From IMG/VR virus record IMGVR_UViG_3300033153_002687, positions 1 to 33,883 of that record: a DNA stretch of 33,883 bases, one strand, 5' to 3'. The DNA comes from a virus. How positions within the stretch are numbered: position 1 is the first letter of the stretch; each line of letters starts with the position of its first letter. The notes beneath the pieces are model-generated. The model saw only the letters and a list, made by a program, of their open reading frames with translations. It made no database searches and was not told where the DNA came from. The translations under genes were made by a program, and so were the position numbers. Below, in pieces: positions 17,196 to 28,100 of the stretch.

Positions 17196-19109
17196 ATGAG
17201 TTACGCTTTAAGAGTAAAATATTTTAATTCTTTTTGGTTAAAGAAAGCAGTAGGTAATACTACTGATAGTGCTAGTACAGTTGAGGCGTCATATGCTTAT
17301 GATATGCCTAAGTCTACACCTGTAGCAATGTGGCCTGGTGTTCCGTGGTTAAACCAAGATAACAACAATGATGTACCTGCAGGCTCGGCAGGAGCTTTAG
17401 GTTTTCCACAATTTCCTTGGGGAGATGGTTTATTAAATGGCAATCCTGATTATCCAAACACTAAAAGGAATTGGTTTGTTGAAGAAGCAAGAATAAAAGG
17501 TGGTTATAATAACACTACGGTTGATTTCGGAGTAAGAGCTTATTTAGTTGACCCTAATAATGAACAACAAAGAAGAATAAACACTTTAATATATTCAGGT
17601 ATTTTTAATTCTAGAACCGGAATAAATGATACTAATGTTTTTTCTGTTGGTGAAGATATAACTAAATCTCTCGATCCAGCTAATGGTTCTATTCAAAAAC
17701 TTTATGCAGAAGATACTAACTTATTAGTGTTCCAAGAAAACAAAGTAAGTAAAGTTTTAGTAGATAAAGATGCATTATATACAGCTGAAGGAAATGCTAA
17801 TGTTACATCAACCAACTTAGTATTAGGTCAAGTAGTACCTTATTTAGGAGAATACGGCATTAGTACAAATCCTGAATCTTTTGCTGTTTATTCTTATCAA
17901 AAGTATTTTGCTGATAAAAATAGATCAGCTATATTAAGGTTGTCAAGAGATGGAATAACAGAAATATCTCAATACGGTATGCGGGATTATTTTAGAGACT
18001 ATTTAAATACAGTAGGAAGTGAATTTGTACCTAATTCTTTAATATATAATAACATCATAATAACTAGTAAAGAGACAGCAACAGGTTCTATATTAAACTT
18101 TACAGTAAGTTCTGAAGACAATTGCGGATGTTGTGGTATTCAAATAGGGTCAACAGTTAGTTTTATAAATAGTTTAGGTAACTGGCAAGAAACTAATTTG
18201 TTCATACAAAACATTTCTACTAATGCTGTGTCAGGAAGATGTGAAATCTCCATGTCTAATAGAGCTCAACCTAGTGATTTTGGATTTGTGACTCCAACTG
18301 AGTTAGCAGCTAACGGAGTTAAATTTACGTCATACAATAAACCTCAAATTGAAGGAGGTTATGATATTCATACTAAATCTTATGTTGTATCAATGCAGCC
18401 TTTAGTTTATGTAGAAGGATGTGAACAAGAAGAAGTATATGATACATTAAATTTTGATGAATCTATAAATGGTTGGGTTAGTTATTATAGTTATAAACCA
18501 ACTTGGTGTGATAGTTTAAAGAGCACATTCTACTCCATGGATGATTGGAAACTATATAAGCATTATGAAGGAACTATAACAAGCAACCATGGAAACTTCT
18601 ATGGAGAATATACAGGATCTAGCATTGAATTTATTTTTAATGACGCACCTTCAATGGTTAAGAATTTTCAAACTGTAGAGTATGAAGGAACAAATGGTTG
18701 GCAAGTTGAGGCTTTCATATCAGATCCTACTGAACTAGATCAATTCCCCGCTCCAATATATCCACCAACTGACCCAATAACAACAACTGGTTTATGGGCT
18801 ACATTTAATGATAGAACTACAGCTGTATTAAGTTATGAAGAAGGAGCTTATATTGATCCTGTTGATGGATCGATACAAAGAACAGGTTTTTACAGAAAAG
18901 AAAACAGATATGTAGCTAATCTTAAAAACTCAGGAAGTAATACTCAAGCAGAACAGGTGATATTATCTGAAGACGGTTTTGGTGGAGGGACAATGAGTGG
19001 TATTAAAGGTTTCTATGCAACGGTGGTTGTATCTACTGATACTGTAACAGACCCAGGAGGAATGAAAGAACTCTATGCAGTGGGAACTAAGTATGTTAAA
19101 TCTTCATAA
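17196..19109 (+). CDS. Muzzle/nozzle-type tail protein (C-terminal part)
   Basis: A 637-aa protein starting 11 bases after the 1742-aa gene. Residues 169-199 (LYAEDTNLLVFQENKVSKVL followed by an Ala-Glu-Gly end) and 216-266 (YLGEYGISTNPESFAVYSY, then RLSRDGITEISQYGM and RDYF) match my recollection of the beta-propeller-like core of crAss-like muzzle and stabilisation proteins. A CGCC cluster lies at 310-313. The end is beta-rich with a final AVGTKYVKSS. It probably assembles with the preceding protein to make the tail nozzle, either as a native two-gene arrangement or from an old split. Its stop codon shares one base with the next gene's ATG. Confidence 0.7.
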   Translation: MSYALRVKYFNSFWLKKAVGNTTDSASTVEASYAYDMPKSTPVAMWPGVPWLNQDNNNDVPAGSAGALGFPQFPWGDGLLNGNPDYPNTKRNWFVEEARIKGGYNNTTVDFGVRAYLVDPNNEQQRRINTLIYSGIFNSRTGINDTNVFSVGEDITKSLDPANGSIQKLYAEDTNLLVFQENKVSKVLVDKDALYTAEGNANVTSTNLVLGQVVPYLGEYGISTNPESFAVYSYQKYFADKNRSAILRLSRDGITEISQYGMRDYFRDYLNTVGSEFVPNSLIYNNIIITSKETATGSILNFTVSSEDNCGCCGIQIGSTVSFINSLGNWQETNLFIQNISTNAVSGRCEISMSNRAQPSDFGFVTPTELAANGVKFTSYNKPQIEGGYDIHTKSYVVSMQPLVYVEGCEQEEVYDTLNFDESINGWVSYYSYKPTWCDSLKSTFYSMDDWKLYKHYEGTITSNHGNFYGEYTGSSIEFIFNDAPSMVKNFQTVEYEGTNGWQVEAFISDPTELDQFPAPIYPPTDPITTTGLWATFNDRTTAVLSYEEGAYIDPVDGSIQRTGFYRKENRYVANLKNSGSNTQAEQVILSEDGFGGGTMSGIKGFYATVVVSTDTVTDPGGMKELYAVGTKYVKSS

Positions 19110-19519
19110 TGGAATTAAATATAAGAAAACTAATAGAATCAGATTATAATACTTTATGTGAATGGTGGAAAGCGTGGCCAAATTGGAGCGCTCCATCAAG
19201 AGAATTTTTACCGGAAAATGGAACTGGTGGGTACATGATTGAAAAAAATAATAAACCCATAGTAGCTGGATTTGTTTATATAACAAATTCTAAGGCAGTT
19301 TTATTGGAATGGATAGTATCAGACCCAGACTATAGAGAAGATGATAGAGACATGGCTATAACATGTTTAATATCCACTATAGAGAAACTAGTTAAAGAAT
19401 GGGGTTATAAGTATATGTTCACAATAGGTAGAACTCAGAAGTTAATTGAAAAACATAAAAGCTTAGGATGGCATGTAGATAACAAACCATCTCACGAAAT
19501 TGTTAAAATAATAAATTAA
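19109..19519 (+). CDS. GNAT-like N-acetyltransferase
   Basis: A 136-aa protein with a GNAT-style layout. It opens NIRKLIESDYNTLCEWW, as many GNAT proteins do (beta-1, then an acidic helix). A strand pair follows (KPIVAGFVYITNSKAVLLEW, residues 49-68), then the motif-A region IVSDPDYREDDRDMA (69-83), then a helix, and finally YMFTIGRTQKLIEKHKSLGW. The acetyl-CoA loop lacks the usual R/QxxGxG/A, reading REDDRDMA instead, so the loop is degenerate. GNAT enzymes transfer an acetyl group from acetyl-CoA to an amine; the substrate here is unknown. It lies between the tail and ejection-protein genes with a one-base overlap upstream, so it is expressed with virion genes. It could modify a virion or host protein. 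Confidence 0.65.
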   Translation: MELNIRKLIESDYNTLCEWWKAWPNWSAPSREFLPENGTGGYMIEKNNKPIVAGFVYITNSKAVLLEWIVSDPDYREDDRDMAITCLISTIEKLVKEWGYKYMFTIGRTQKLIEKHKSLGWHVDNKPSHEIVKIIN

Positions 19520-19524
19520 AAAAA

Positions 19525-20283
19525 ATGGCAGAATCAACAGCAGCACTTGTTGGAGGTGCGGTAGGAATAGGTGCTAGTGTAGCTACAGCAGTTGGCGCAA
19601 AGAAACAGGCAGACGACGCTAAAGAGTTAGCGGCAATAGCTCAAGGTAACCTAGAAACCATCCAAGCAAATAGACAAAGAGTAATAAACCCATATGAGAA
19701 TATGAGTAATCAATATGCAAATCTAGGAGTAGCTACTGGAGCAGCAGAAATGCAAGCTGAAGAAGCTGATGTTGCATTGGCAAATACTTTAGATACTTTA
19801 CGAGCTACAGGTTCTAGTGCTGGTGGAGCTACTGCTTTAGCAATGGCTGCTTTAAAATCTAAACAAGGTGTTGCTGCTAACCTTGAACAACAAGAATTAC
19901 AAAACGAAAAACTAAGAGCTCAAGGTCAAATGGAAGTTGATAAACTTAAAGCTCAAGGAGAACAATTTAAATGGCAATCTCAAGAGAATAGAGAAATGAT
20001 AGAGCTAGATAGAGCTCAAGGTCTTATAGACAAACATGAAACTCAAATGAATGCTTCACAAGCTGCTATGTGGGGTGCAATAGGTAACATGGGTAATGCT
20101 GCTATGCAAACTGGAATGAATGTTTCGAGAATTAAAAGTGGTACCTTAGGAGATACAGATACTTCAAAACAAAAATATGGATCTGAATGGGCTGATATTC
20201 AAGGAGGAACTAGTAGTATTGCAGGGCAAGGACAATTTGGTTCTTATGAGGAATTCGCGACTTGGATGGATAATAATTATTAA
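19525..20283 (+). CDS. Ala/Gly-rich internal virion (ejection) protein, small
   Basis: A 252-aa protein. Residues 6-25 (AALVGGAVGIGASVATAVGA) form a hydrophobic Gly/Ala segment able to insert in a membrane. A long helical, Gln/Glu/Ala-rich region follows, from about residue 30 to 170, with heptad-like spacing. The end is Gly/Ser-rich with a final EEFATWMDNNY. This build (Gly/Ala membrane-active start plus coiled coil) and the position before two larger internal proteins match podovirus ejection proteins such as T7 gp14, which pass into the cell envelope during infection. Sequence identity to gp14 is not claimed. The start follows an A-only leader (AAAAAAAATGG context). Confidence 0.6.
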   Translation: MAESTAALVGGAVGIGASVATAVGAKKQADDAKELAAIAQGNLETIQANRQRVINPYENMSNQYANLGVATGAAEMQAEEADVALANTLDTLRATGSSAGGATALAMAALKSKQGVAANLEQQELQNEKLRAQGQMEVDKLKAQGEQFKWQSQENREMIELDRAQGLIDKHETQMNASQAAMWGAIGNMGNAAMQTGMNVSRIKSGTLGDTDTSKQKYGSEWADIQGGTSSIAGQGQFGSYEEFATWMDNNY

Positions 20284-20288
20284 GAAAT

Positions 20289-22121
20289 ATGGGAACTTAT
20301 AGACAACCAGGATTAAACACTAATGTTAACTTTGCTACTATAAATCAAGTAGTAGCAGAAGGTCAAAAAGCATTTCAAGCTAATTTCGAACAAATGAGAA
20401 AAGAGTATGCTGCAAATGCTGCTCGTAATCAAAAAGCTAAAGATAAGCAAGATTTAGCGAGAGCTAATGGAATGGCTAAATGGAACAAAGCTTTAAAACA
20501 GGCGACACCAAAAGGGGGTTTTACTCAGACGCAAGATGAATTTTTAAGAGAGAAACAAAGTGAATATTTTAATTTATTAGGAAAGAATGATGAATACTCA
20601 TTATCTAGATTAGGTCAACTATTAGCATTACCAGATGAAATGTCTTCTGGTCAAGGAGCTTTTCAAGCAATAGGTAAACAATATGAAGCTTCCACTAATT
20701 TGGGTGATGGTGTTGGTGGAGTGGATTGGTATAATTCTGATGCTAGTCATATAGATTACTTGCAAGATTATCAATTAAATGGTGCAGGTAACATAACTCC
20801 AAGAGAGATAGATGGTAATATGTATTGGGTTTTGACTGATCCAGAAACAGGAGAAGAACAAACATTAAACAACCATGAACTAGTTAAAGGTTCTTTAGAA
20901 GGAAACTCGTTTTTTGCTACCACAGGAGATATTTCAGCAACAATGAAACCTTTTATGGAAGAACAAATAGCAGGGTTACCAGGTGATTATAAAGGAAAAA
21001 ATATAACAGACAGAAGAGGTAAAACTCAAACAAGCTATAAAGACTATACTGACGATAACGCTGCATTAAGAGATAATCTAGCTAAGTCAGATTTCTCTAA
21101 AACCATGTCTAATCAAAAGTACATGACTAGTGTGTTTCCACAGTTAATTAATAGAGTTCAGAAAGCTGCAGATGCAGGTGATGAAGACGCTATGAGATTA
21201 CTATATGGAGATGATATGAAACCAGGTGGAACAGGCGCTGATGCTGATTATGATATGTTAACTAATGAAAAAGCACATGCTATAGATGCAAACCTTAGCG
21301 TTGGATCATGGGTTGGTAGTGAACCTGGTTTTGGAGAGATTGCAGAAAAACAAAAAGCAATTGCTAAGTTTGGAATGATAAACTGGGCAATGGATTCTGA
21401 AAATGGTTTAGTAAAACCTGATAGAGTACAAACAGGAATTACTTACACTTCAGGTGATTCAGGAAGTTCAGGACTTACTAGTTCACAAAAGAATTTTTAT
21501 GGTAGAGTTCAGAAACCAGAAAATATAGAAAGATATAACAATGTTGCTAGGACCGCTAGTCAAATTGTAAACAGATTCGAGTTTAAAGATGATGGAGATG
21601 GTGATGGTATAGATGTAATGGTAGGTAGATCTGATATAGGGGTTGATTTGCTAGTGTCACAATTAAATGAAGCTGCAAAAGATAAAGCTTTAAATTCTCC
21701 TAATAATCCGTCTGTTGGAGGGGAGTATGTTAAAGATAGTCAAGGAAATATAGTATTTAAATATGATCCAAGTCCAAGCACAGGTAAAGCTAAAAAACCG
21801 ATGAGAAATATTATTGATCTTGATGTTCCTAAAGATCAATTACTTTCTGATGTTAAAGAATTATTAGGAAAAGTAAGAGGTATCAAACAAGAAGATATGG
21901 ATTACTACGACAAGCAGTATGGTTCAGATGTGTATGCTTTTAAATATGATAAAGACGATAAAAATCCATATGCCAAAGGGCATAGTGGTAGAGGATATAA
22001 AATAAAACCTGGAAACAGTTATCAACCTAAAAATGATACTGAGTTAGAAGAAATGAAAAAGAAAATGAAAAAGGGAGATATTTTATATTATAAAGGAAAA
22101 ACTTATCAAAAAACTAAATAA
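20289..22121 (+). CDS. Internal virion (cargo/ejection-like) protein, medium
   Basis: A 610-aa hydrophilic protein. Residues 1-90 are helical (VVAEGQKAFQANFEQMRKEY and an Ala/Lys/Gln-rich continuation). Residues 150-240 are beta-rich, with NMYWVLTDPETGEEQTL. A Gly/Asp-rich acidic loop, DDGDGDGID (434-442), resembles a calcium-binding loop but lacks other supporting structure. The last 50 residues are very basic and Lys-rich (EEMKKKMKKGDILYYKGKTY). I recognise no enzyme. Lying between the small ejection-like gene and the giant gene, it is most likely an internal protein carried in the capsid and delivered with DNA, comparable in place to T7 gp15 or the crAss-like cargo proteins. That is inference from position. 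Confidence 0.55.
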   Translation: MGTYRQPGLNTNVNFATINQVVAEGQKAFQANFEQMRKEYAANAARNQKAKDKQDLARANGMAKWNKALKQATPKGGFTQTQDEFLREKQSEYFNLLGKNDEYSLSRLGQLLALPDEMSSGQGAFQAIGKQYEASTNLGDGVGGVDWYNSDASHIDYLQDYQLNGAGNITPREIDGNMYWVLTDPETGEEQTLNNHELVKGSLEGNSFFATTGDISATMKPFMEEQIAGLPGDYKGKNITDRRGKTQTSYKDYTDDNAALRDNLAKSDFSKTMSNQKYMTSVFPQLINRVQKAADAGDEDAMRLLYGDDMKPGGTGADADYDMLTNEKAHAIDANLSVGSWVGSEPGFGEIAEKQKAIAKFGMINWAMDSENGLVKPDRVQTGITYTSGDSGSSGLTSSQKNFYGRVQKPENIERYNNVARTASQIVNRFEFKDDGDGDGIDVMVGRSDIGVDLLVSQLNEAAKDKALNSPNNPSVGGEYVKDSQGNIVFKYDPSPSTGKAKKPMRNIIDLDVPKDQLLSDVKELLGKVRGIKQEDMDYYDKQYGSDVYAFKYDKDDKNPYAKGHSGRGYKIKPGNSYQPKNDTELEEMKKKMKKGDILYYKGKTYQKTK

Positions 22122-22127
22122 AATATA

Positions 22128-25100
22128 ATGGAAGACGAAGATTTCGAAATCATAGAAACTGACGAGCTTATAGAAGGACCTGGTGATGACTTTGAAGAAG
22201 TTGAAGAAGTTGAAGGAGATTATAAGACGTTTAAAGATGGAGACAAAGCATACAAGGTATCCAAAGAAACGGAGCAACTTTTTTTAAAAGATCATCCGTA
22301 TGCTGAGTCTATTCCTGATGGCGGACCATATCAGTATGATGAGACATACTTATATGAGAGTGATCCTATAAATCCTGATAAAAGACAAATAAATCAAATA
22401 GGAAATGATTTTGAGATTATAGATAGTGGACCAGACGCTTTTGATCTTGATAACATAGAAAGAGTTTTAGAACAAAACAAAAAAAGAGATGCTGATCTTT
22501 TCGCACAAGAAGATGATTATATAAAGTGGAAAGAAGATAAAGGTTATTTGGAAACAGAAGATGACGAAGATAGTGAAGATGATCTTTATAGGCAGCTTGA
22601 AGCGCCAATGCTACCAGGTTCGTTAGAAGTAGTAACACCTGTACAACATCAACAAATACAGGAGAATATATACCTTGATCAATACTTAAAAGATAAGAAA
22701 GATAAAGTTAAAAAAGAACATTCTGATACTTATGGAGTAGAATATACTAATGCAGTAGAAAAAGGGTTTGTTAATCCTGTTTTTATGAGTAAGTCAGAGA
22801 TAGAACAGTTTGATGAAGAAACACCTTATTCCTATGATATATGGCAACCTGAAAATGAAACTGTCTCTAATCCGTACTTTAATTCTTCTAACTATACTGA
22901 GTTAGGTTTTAGAGGTGGTCAGCCAATGGAAAATATTCCTAAAAACCAAGCTGAAGTAGAATCTGATTGGAACATGTGGTTAGGTAGAGAAGGAGAAAGA
23001 ATTTATAATACAGACGTAAAAGACCTAACAAACACACTCGCATTAGAATATACAAGAGATGGTTATAAAATTACAGATGGAAAAAGTTTTTATCCCACGC
23101 CTTTAAAAACTATTACTAGAGAACAGTTAGAAGCTGAAGCTAGAGAAAAGATTAATGGAGATAGAGAATATGTAACATCTCAGTATGCTAGTAACGACAT
23201 GAATAACTTAAAGAAGTTACAGCAAGAATACGTTAGTGTATCAACATTAAAAGGACCAGGATCTCCAGAAGCTATAGCATTAAAAAAGCAATATGAGTCG
23301 CAATGGGAAAAAGTCATGAATAGCGATGGAGCTGAGCAATTATATAATCCTATTACTGAAGAGTTTTTAAAAGATAGACCTGAAAGAAAAGAACAAATAA
23401 ATGTTGAAGCTAAAGAACTCGCTGAAACAACTCCCATCCAAACATTAACTGACGAGCATATGCATTTATACTACCGTTTAGTAGCGATGAATAATGTAAT
23501 GACTGAAGGTAATGGATATAGACGAGTGTGGGGAGATAAGGATAGAAGCGAAATGGGAGTCACTGAGAGAATTGCTGCTAGCTTTGATGGTTTACAAGAA
23601 GGTTACTTAATGTTACAAGAATCTATTGGTGATAAAGGAGATTTAGGAGAAAAAGCTAAAGGAAGAGGTTTAACTTATGACCCGATTACTGGGAATAAAG
23701 TTAATTTATCAATGAACGAAGATGTTCAGAGAATGTTTTTGAACAAAAAAGAAGGAGTACCAGGTAATAGAATGCCTTATCCTGGTACGCCATTACAAAA
23801 TAACTCAAGGTTTAATGAGTTTTATAATGAACAGTTATTAAGATTTATAACCATTGGTAAAGCTTTAGAATATAATTACAATCCATCTACATTAGAACAA
23901 ACAGGTTTTGCAGATCATTTTATAATGGGAGCTGTAGATATATTAGCTGAAGATGCAAGCCCATTTCTACAGGGAGGAGATAAAGAAGCTAAGCGATGGG
24001 TAGAAGGAATGGAGTTTTTACGAGGCAAAGAAGGTGTTACTGAAGAAGAAGTAGAAAGAGCAAAGGATAGAACAAGAGATTTAATAAGTGGAGGTGTACC
24101 AGAGTTTATGCTTTTAATGGGTATAATGGCTACTACTAAAACTCCAGTTGCTGGCGGGTTAACTAGAATAACTGCACTTGGAGAACAGATTTTTGGTAGG
24201 ACTCTAGTTGGAGAAACCTTAGGAACAGCGAGTAGAGGCTTTCAGAAAATAGCATTAGAATCTGTAGGAGCTCCAGCTGCAGTTGTAGAAGGAGCTGGCA
24301 CAGCGTTTGGAACTTCACCTGCTTTAAGTTTAACAGCTGAAATGGTAACTAACGGTATTGTTGAAGTAGGAGCTGGTTACGCAGCAGATAAAACATTAGG
24401 CGCTTTAGGTGGAGAGGAAATGGGTTGGTCTATATGGGCAGGTTTTGGAGCAGCAAATCCTATATCTAAAAGATTGATAAATAAAATACTTACTCCGGTA
24501 ATGATGGGAGAAACTAAAGGTTTATTGAATTGGAAAAATGCTTATAGAAACAATGAAGGTTTTAAAGCTATTGTAGATGGAACTGTTAGTTCAACAACTG
24601 CTTTACCAACAACTGTTGCTGTAGAATTATTTGATGCTACTTTTATAGATACAGATAATCCTGATAAAACTTTAGCTCATATTACAGATCCAGAAAAGTT
24701 ATTTATTTTATGGAGTCAAATAATGTTAACAGGAGGATTTTCTTCAAGATCCGAGTACGCTACTGGATTAAGAAAGTTTGGTAGCGGGTTAAATGACGCT
24801 ATCATGGGTTATCCTTTAAATAGTCCACAAGCAAATGCAGCAGCTAAACGACTAGGTATTCGTAGTACTAGAAAAACTAATGGAGAACTTAATGATATAC
24901 ATGTAGCTAAAGAACAAGAATTATTAAATGATCCTAAATACGCTGATCAACAAAAAGATGGATTAGCTCTAGAAGGAACAGAGTTAGCTACTAAACTAGA
25001 AGAATTAAATACTGATTTAAAAAGTATTATGTTTCATAATGAATTATTAACCATCCAGAAGCAGATAGGTAAAATTCAAGATCCCAATGGAGTATACCAA

Positions 25101-28100
25101 CAGAAACAAAAACAAGGTAGAGATTTATTAGAGTCTATAGTGGAACAATCTATGCAATTAAAAGAAGGTGAATCATTAAGTACAGAGAATATAACACTTA
25201 CTCCGGAAAATATAGATTACCTAGCTAACACTCCTCAAACTTTAATAGACATGGCTCTTAGTGGTCCAGTTAGAAGTTCTGAAAACATAGAAATGTCTGC
25301 TAAGTTAAAAGCTTTAAAACAAAAAGCACAACAATACCAACAAAAGATGGATGGTATGGGCTTTAAGAAAAACACTACACAATATAAAGAAGCATTAGAG
25401 ATTATTGAAGAATCTACTAGGTTAGAAAACGAAGCAAAAGAATTACAAAAAGAAAGACAAGGTAACGTGCTTCCTCCTGTATTGGTAGATAATGCTATTA
25501 AAAAGAACAAAGCTAGACAAAAAGAGTTAAGTGAAATTTTAGAAGCTAAAGAAATAGAAAACCAAGGTTATTTAGAAACCGCTCGATTAGAAGATATTAG
25601 AATAGCTGAAGAGCAAGCTAAGAAATATTATCCTGAAAGTGAATTCAAAACTTTTGAAACTACTGAAGATTACTTAGCAAAAGCAAAAGAGCTAGGTGTA
25701 GATGCAAAAGGAAGTGAAGGCTTTTTTATTGACAAAGGAACTGGTAAAGTATTTATAGATTTACAAAGAGCAAGAGAAATAAATAATATAACAGTAGGGA
25801 CTCATGAGGTTTTACATCAGTTAATGGAACCTCAATTAAGAGATGCTAAAGTTACAGATAGATTAGTAGAAGAGTTTAAAAAGGAATTATCTTGGGAACA
25901 GTTACAAGCTGTAGAAGGCAAGATGGCTAAACAAGCAGAAGGTAATAGAACAAGTAAAGAATGGTTTAATGCTTTCAACGATGCTATTAGAGATGGTGAT
26001 ATTCCTCCACCAACAGCTAAAACAGATGGTATTTGGAAGAAAATTGGTAACCCTATTTTAAATGTACTAAAACGTGGTGGTGCTAGAAATGCAGAGTTTA
26101 AAACCGGTAAAGATGTTTATAATTTTATAGCAGATTATGCGAGTGGAAAAGAAGTTGCTAAAGTAAAAGAAATTAAATCTCAACCTGAAACAGGTAAGAT
26201 GGCTGCTTCAAGAACAAAAGAAATAGCTACTGAATTAAAAAATTTAGTACCTGAATGGAAGAAAGCTGAAGGACCTGAGAAAGTAAAACTGCAAGAGCAA
26301 ATGAAAGAGCTTACTGCAGAGAAGAAATCTTTAGAACAAGCTAATAATAAGAGAGTTGCTGATTTTAAAAACTTATCTAATAGGTTTAAAGATTTAAGTC
26401 CCAAAGGAAAAGAAAAAACTATTAACGAGTTAGTAGAAAAAGATGGTAAACGTTTAACAAATTCTGAATGGCAAGAGTTTTTATACACTGATCTCAAGGA
26501 TCATGGTGGTAAAGGTCTTATATTAGATAAAGTTGTTGATATGTTTGAAGGTGCTATTGAAGGCAAGATAAAAGGTAAATCAGTTACTGGTGGTACAGGT
26601 GAAAATAAAAACACTGTATCAAGAGCTGAAGCAATGGAGATACTTAGAGATGAATTAACATCTAGAAAATTCCAATGGGATAAAATAATTAATTTTGATC
26701 CAGCTGTTAACAAAAGTTTTTCTGGTTACATGAATAGTATTATTCATAATGCTTATAAGTCTACTTTAGATAAGATAGGTAAAAAACCTAAATCAAAATC
26801 TTTAGATGAAACTTATGATGGTGGAAAAAATGTCATGGAAGCAGAATCTAAAGACTTATCGCCAGAAGAAGCGGCCGATAGAGCATTAGCTGCTGAAGCT
26901 GCAGAGAAAGCTCAAGCAAAAAAAGAACAACAACTTAAAGATAAAGGAGCATCAGCTAAAGCTATAGAAGAAGCAGGTGGTAGATCTACTATGAAAACTA
27001 GTATAGATCTTTCTAAACCAGAACAGACTAAAGTAAAAGAATTTGCAGAAGAAGTAATACAAAAAGAAATTGATAACTTAGCTAAAGAAGATTTTACTTT
27101 CTTTGAAAAACCTAAATTTAGAAAAGAAGTTATTAAAAACTTTGGTAAAGAATTCTTAGAAAAAATACCTCATCCTAGTCAACAGTCTGTTAAAGAATCT
27201 AAAAAAGGAAAGACTCCAAAGGAAATAAAAGAGATCAATGATAAAGCTAAAGCTGATTATGAAAAATGGCTTAAAGAAAAGTTATATCCTGAGGTAGTAA
27301 AAAGAAATAAACCTATAAAAGAAGGTGGAGATCCTAGTATATTTAGAAGAATGAACTGGGATATAATGTATGAACCCACTGGAAAGAAGTATACTTCTAA
27401 AGAAGCTAAAGCTATACAAGTAGAACAAGGTATAAAGAATGTTAAGTCTCAAAGAGCTGAGTATAGAGAAAAAACTCCAACAGCTGAACAGTTTGTTGAT
27501 TATATATTACATCGTGGAGAATTTAAAAATGCTAAATCTAGACCAAATGAAAAGCGTTTAAGGATTGGAGATTTTTTAGCTGAATCAATATTAGGTGATG
27601 CAACAGTAGATGTTATTAAGAACTCTAAAAATATTAGTGAGTTTCAAAAAAGTGAACTACTTAGAGACAACTCATTGAGTCGAGTAGCAGAGATACTTAA
27701 GAAAGATCCTAAAATTAGTTTTACTAAAACTGTTGAAACAGCAATAAAGGATAATGTAGGCGTTGATGGATTAGAAAAAATATTAGATTTAAACGATTCT
27801 AAAGTTAGAAAAGGATTAGAAGAGATTAATAGAGTTGTTAGAAGTCAAGAGATCAAACTATATGCAGAAGAAAATGGTTTAAAAGATCTAGCATTAGCAG
27901 AGAAAATGTTTGAAGCTGATGGAAAGAGTTGGAAAAAAGTTATTGTAGATAACGGAGGAGAATATATACCTCCTAGAGAAAGACTATATGCAGAAAATAT
28001 AGATAAACACAAAGAAGTTTCTAATGGAATTGTTGATGCTTTAGAAAGAAGGTTTGGTGATTTAAACAACCCTGAATTAAAGTCTATCAGATCAGCACTA

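Noticed and set aside
21588-21614. EF-hand or dockerin-type calcium loop in the 610-aa protein
   Set aside because: The DDGDGDGID run is acidic, but flanking helices and a second loop are not evident; too weak to list as a domain.
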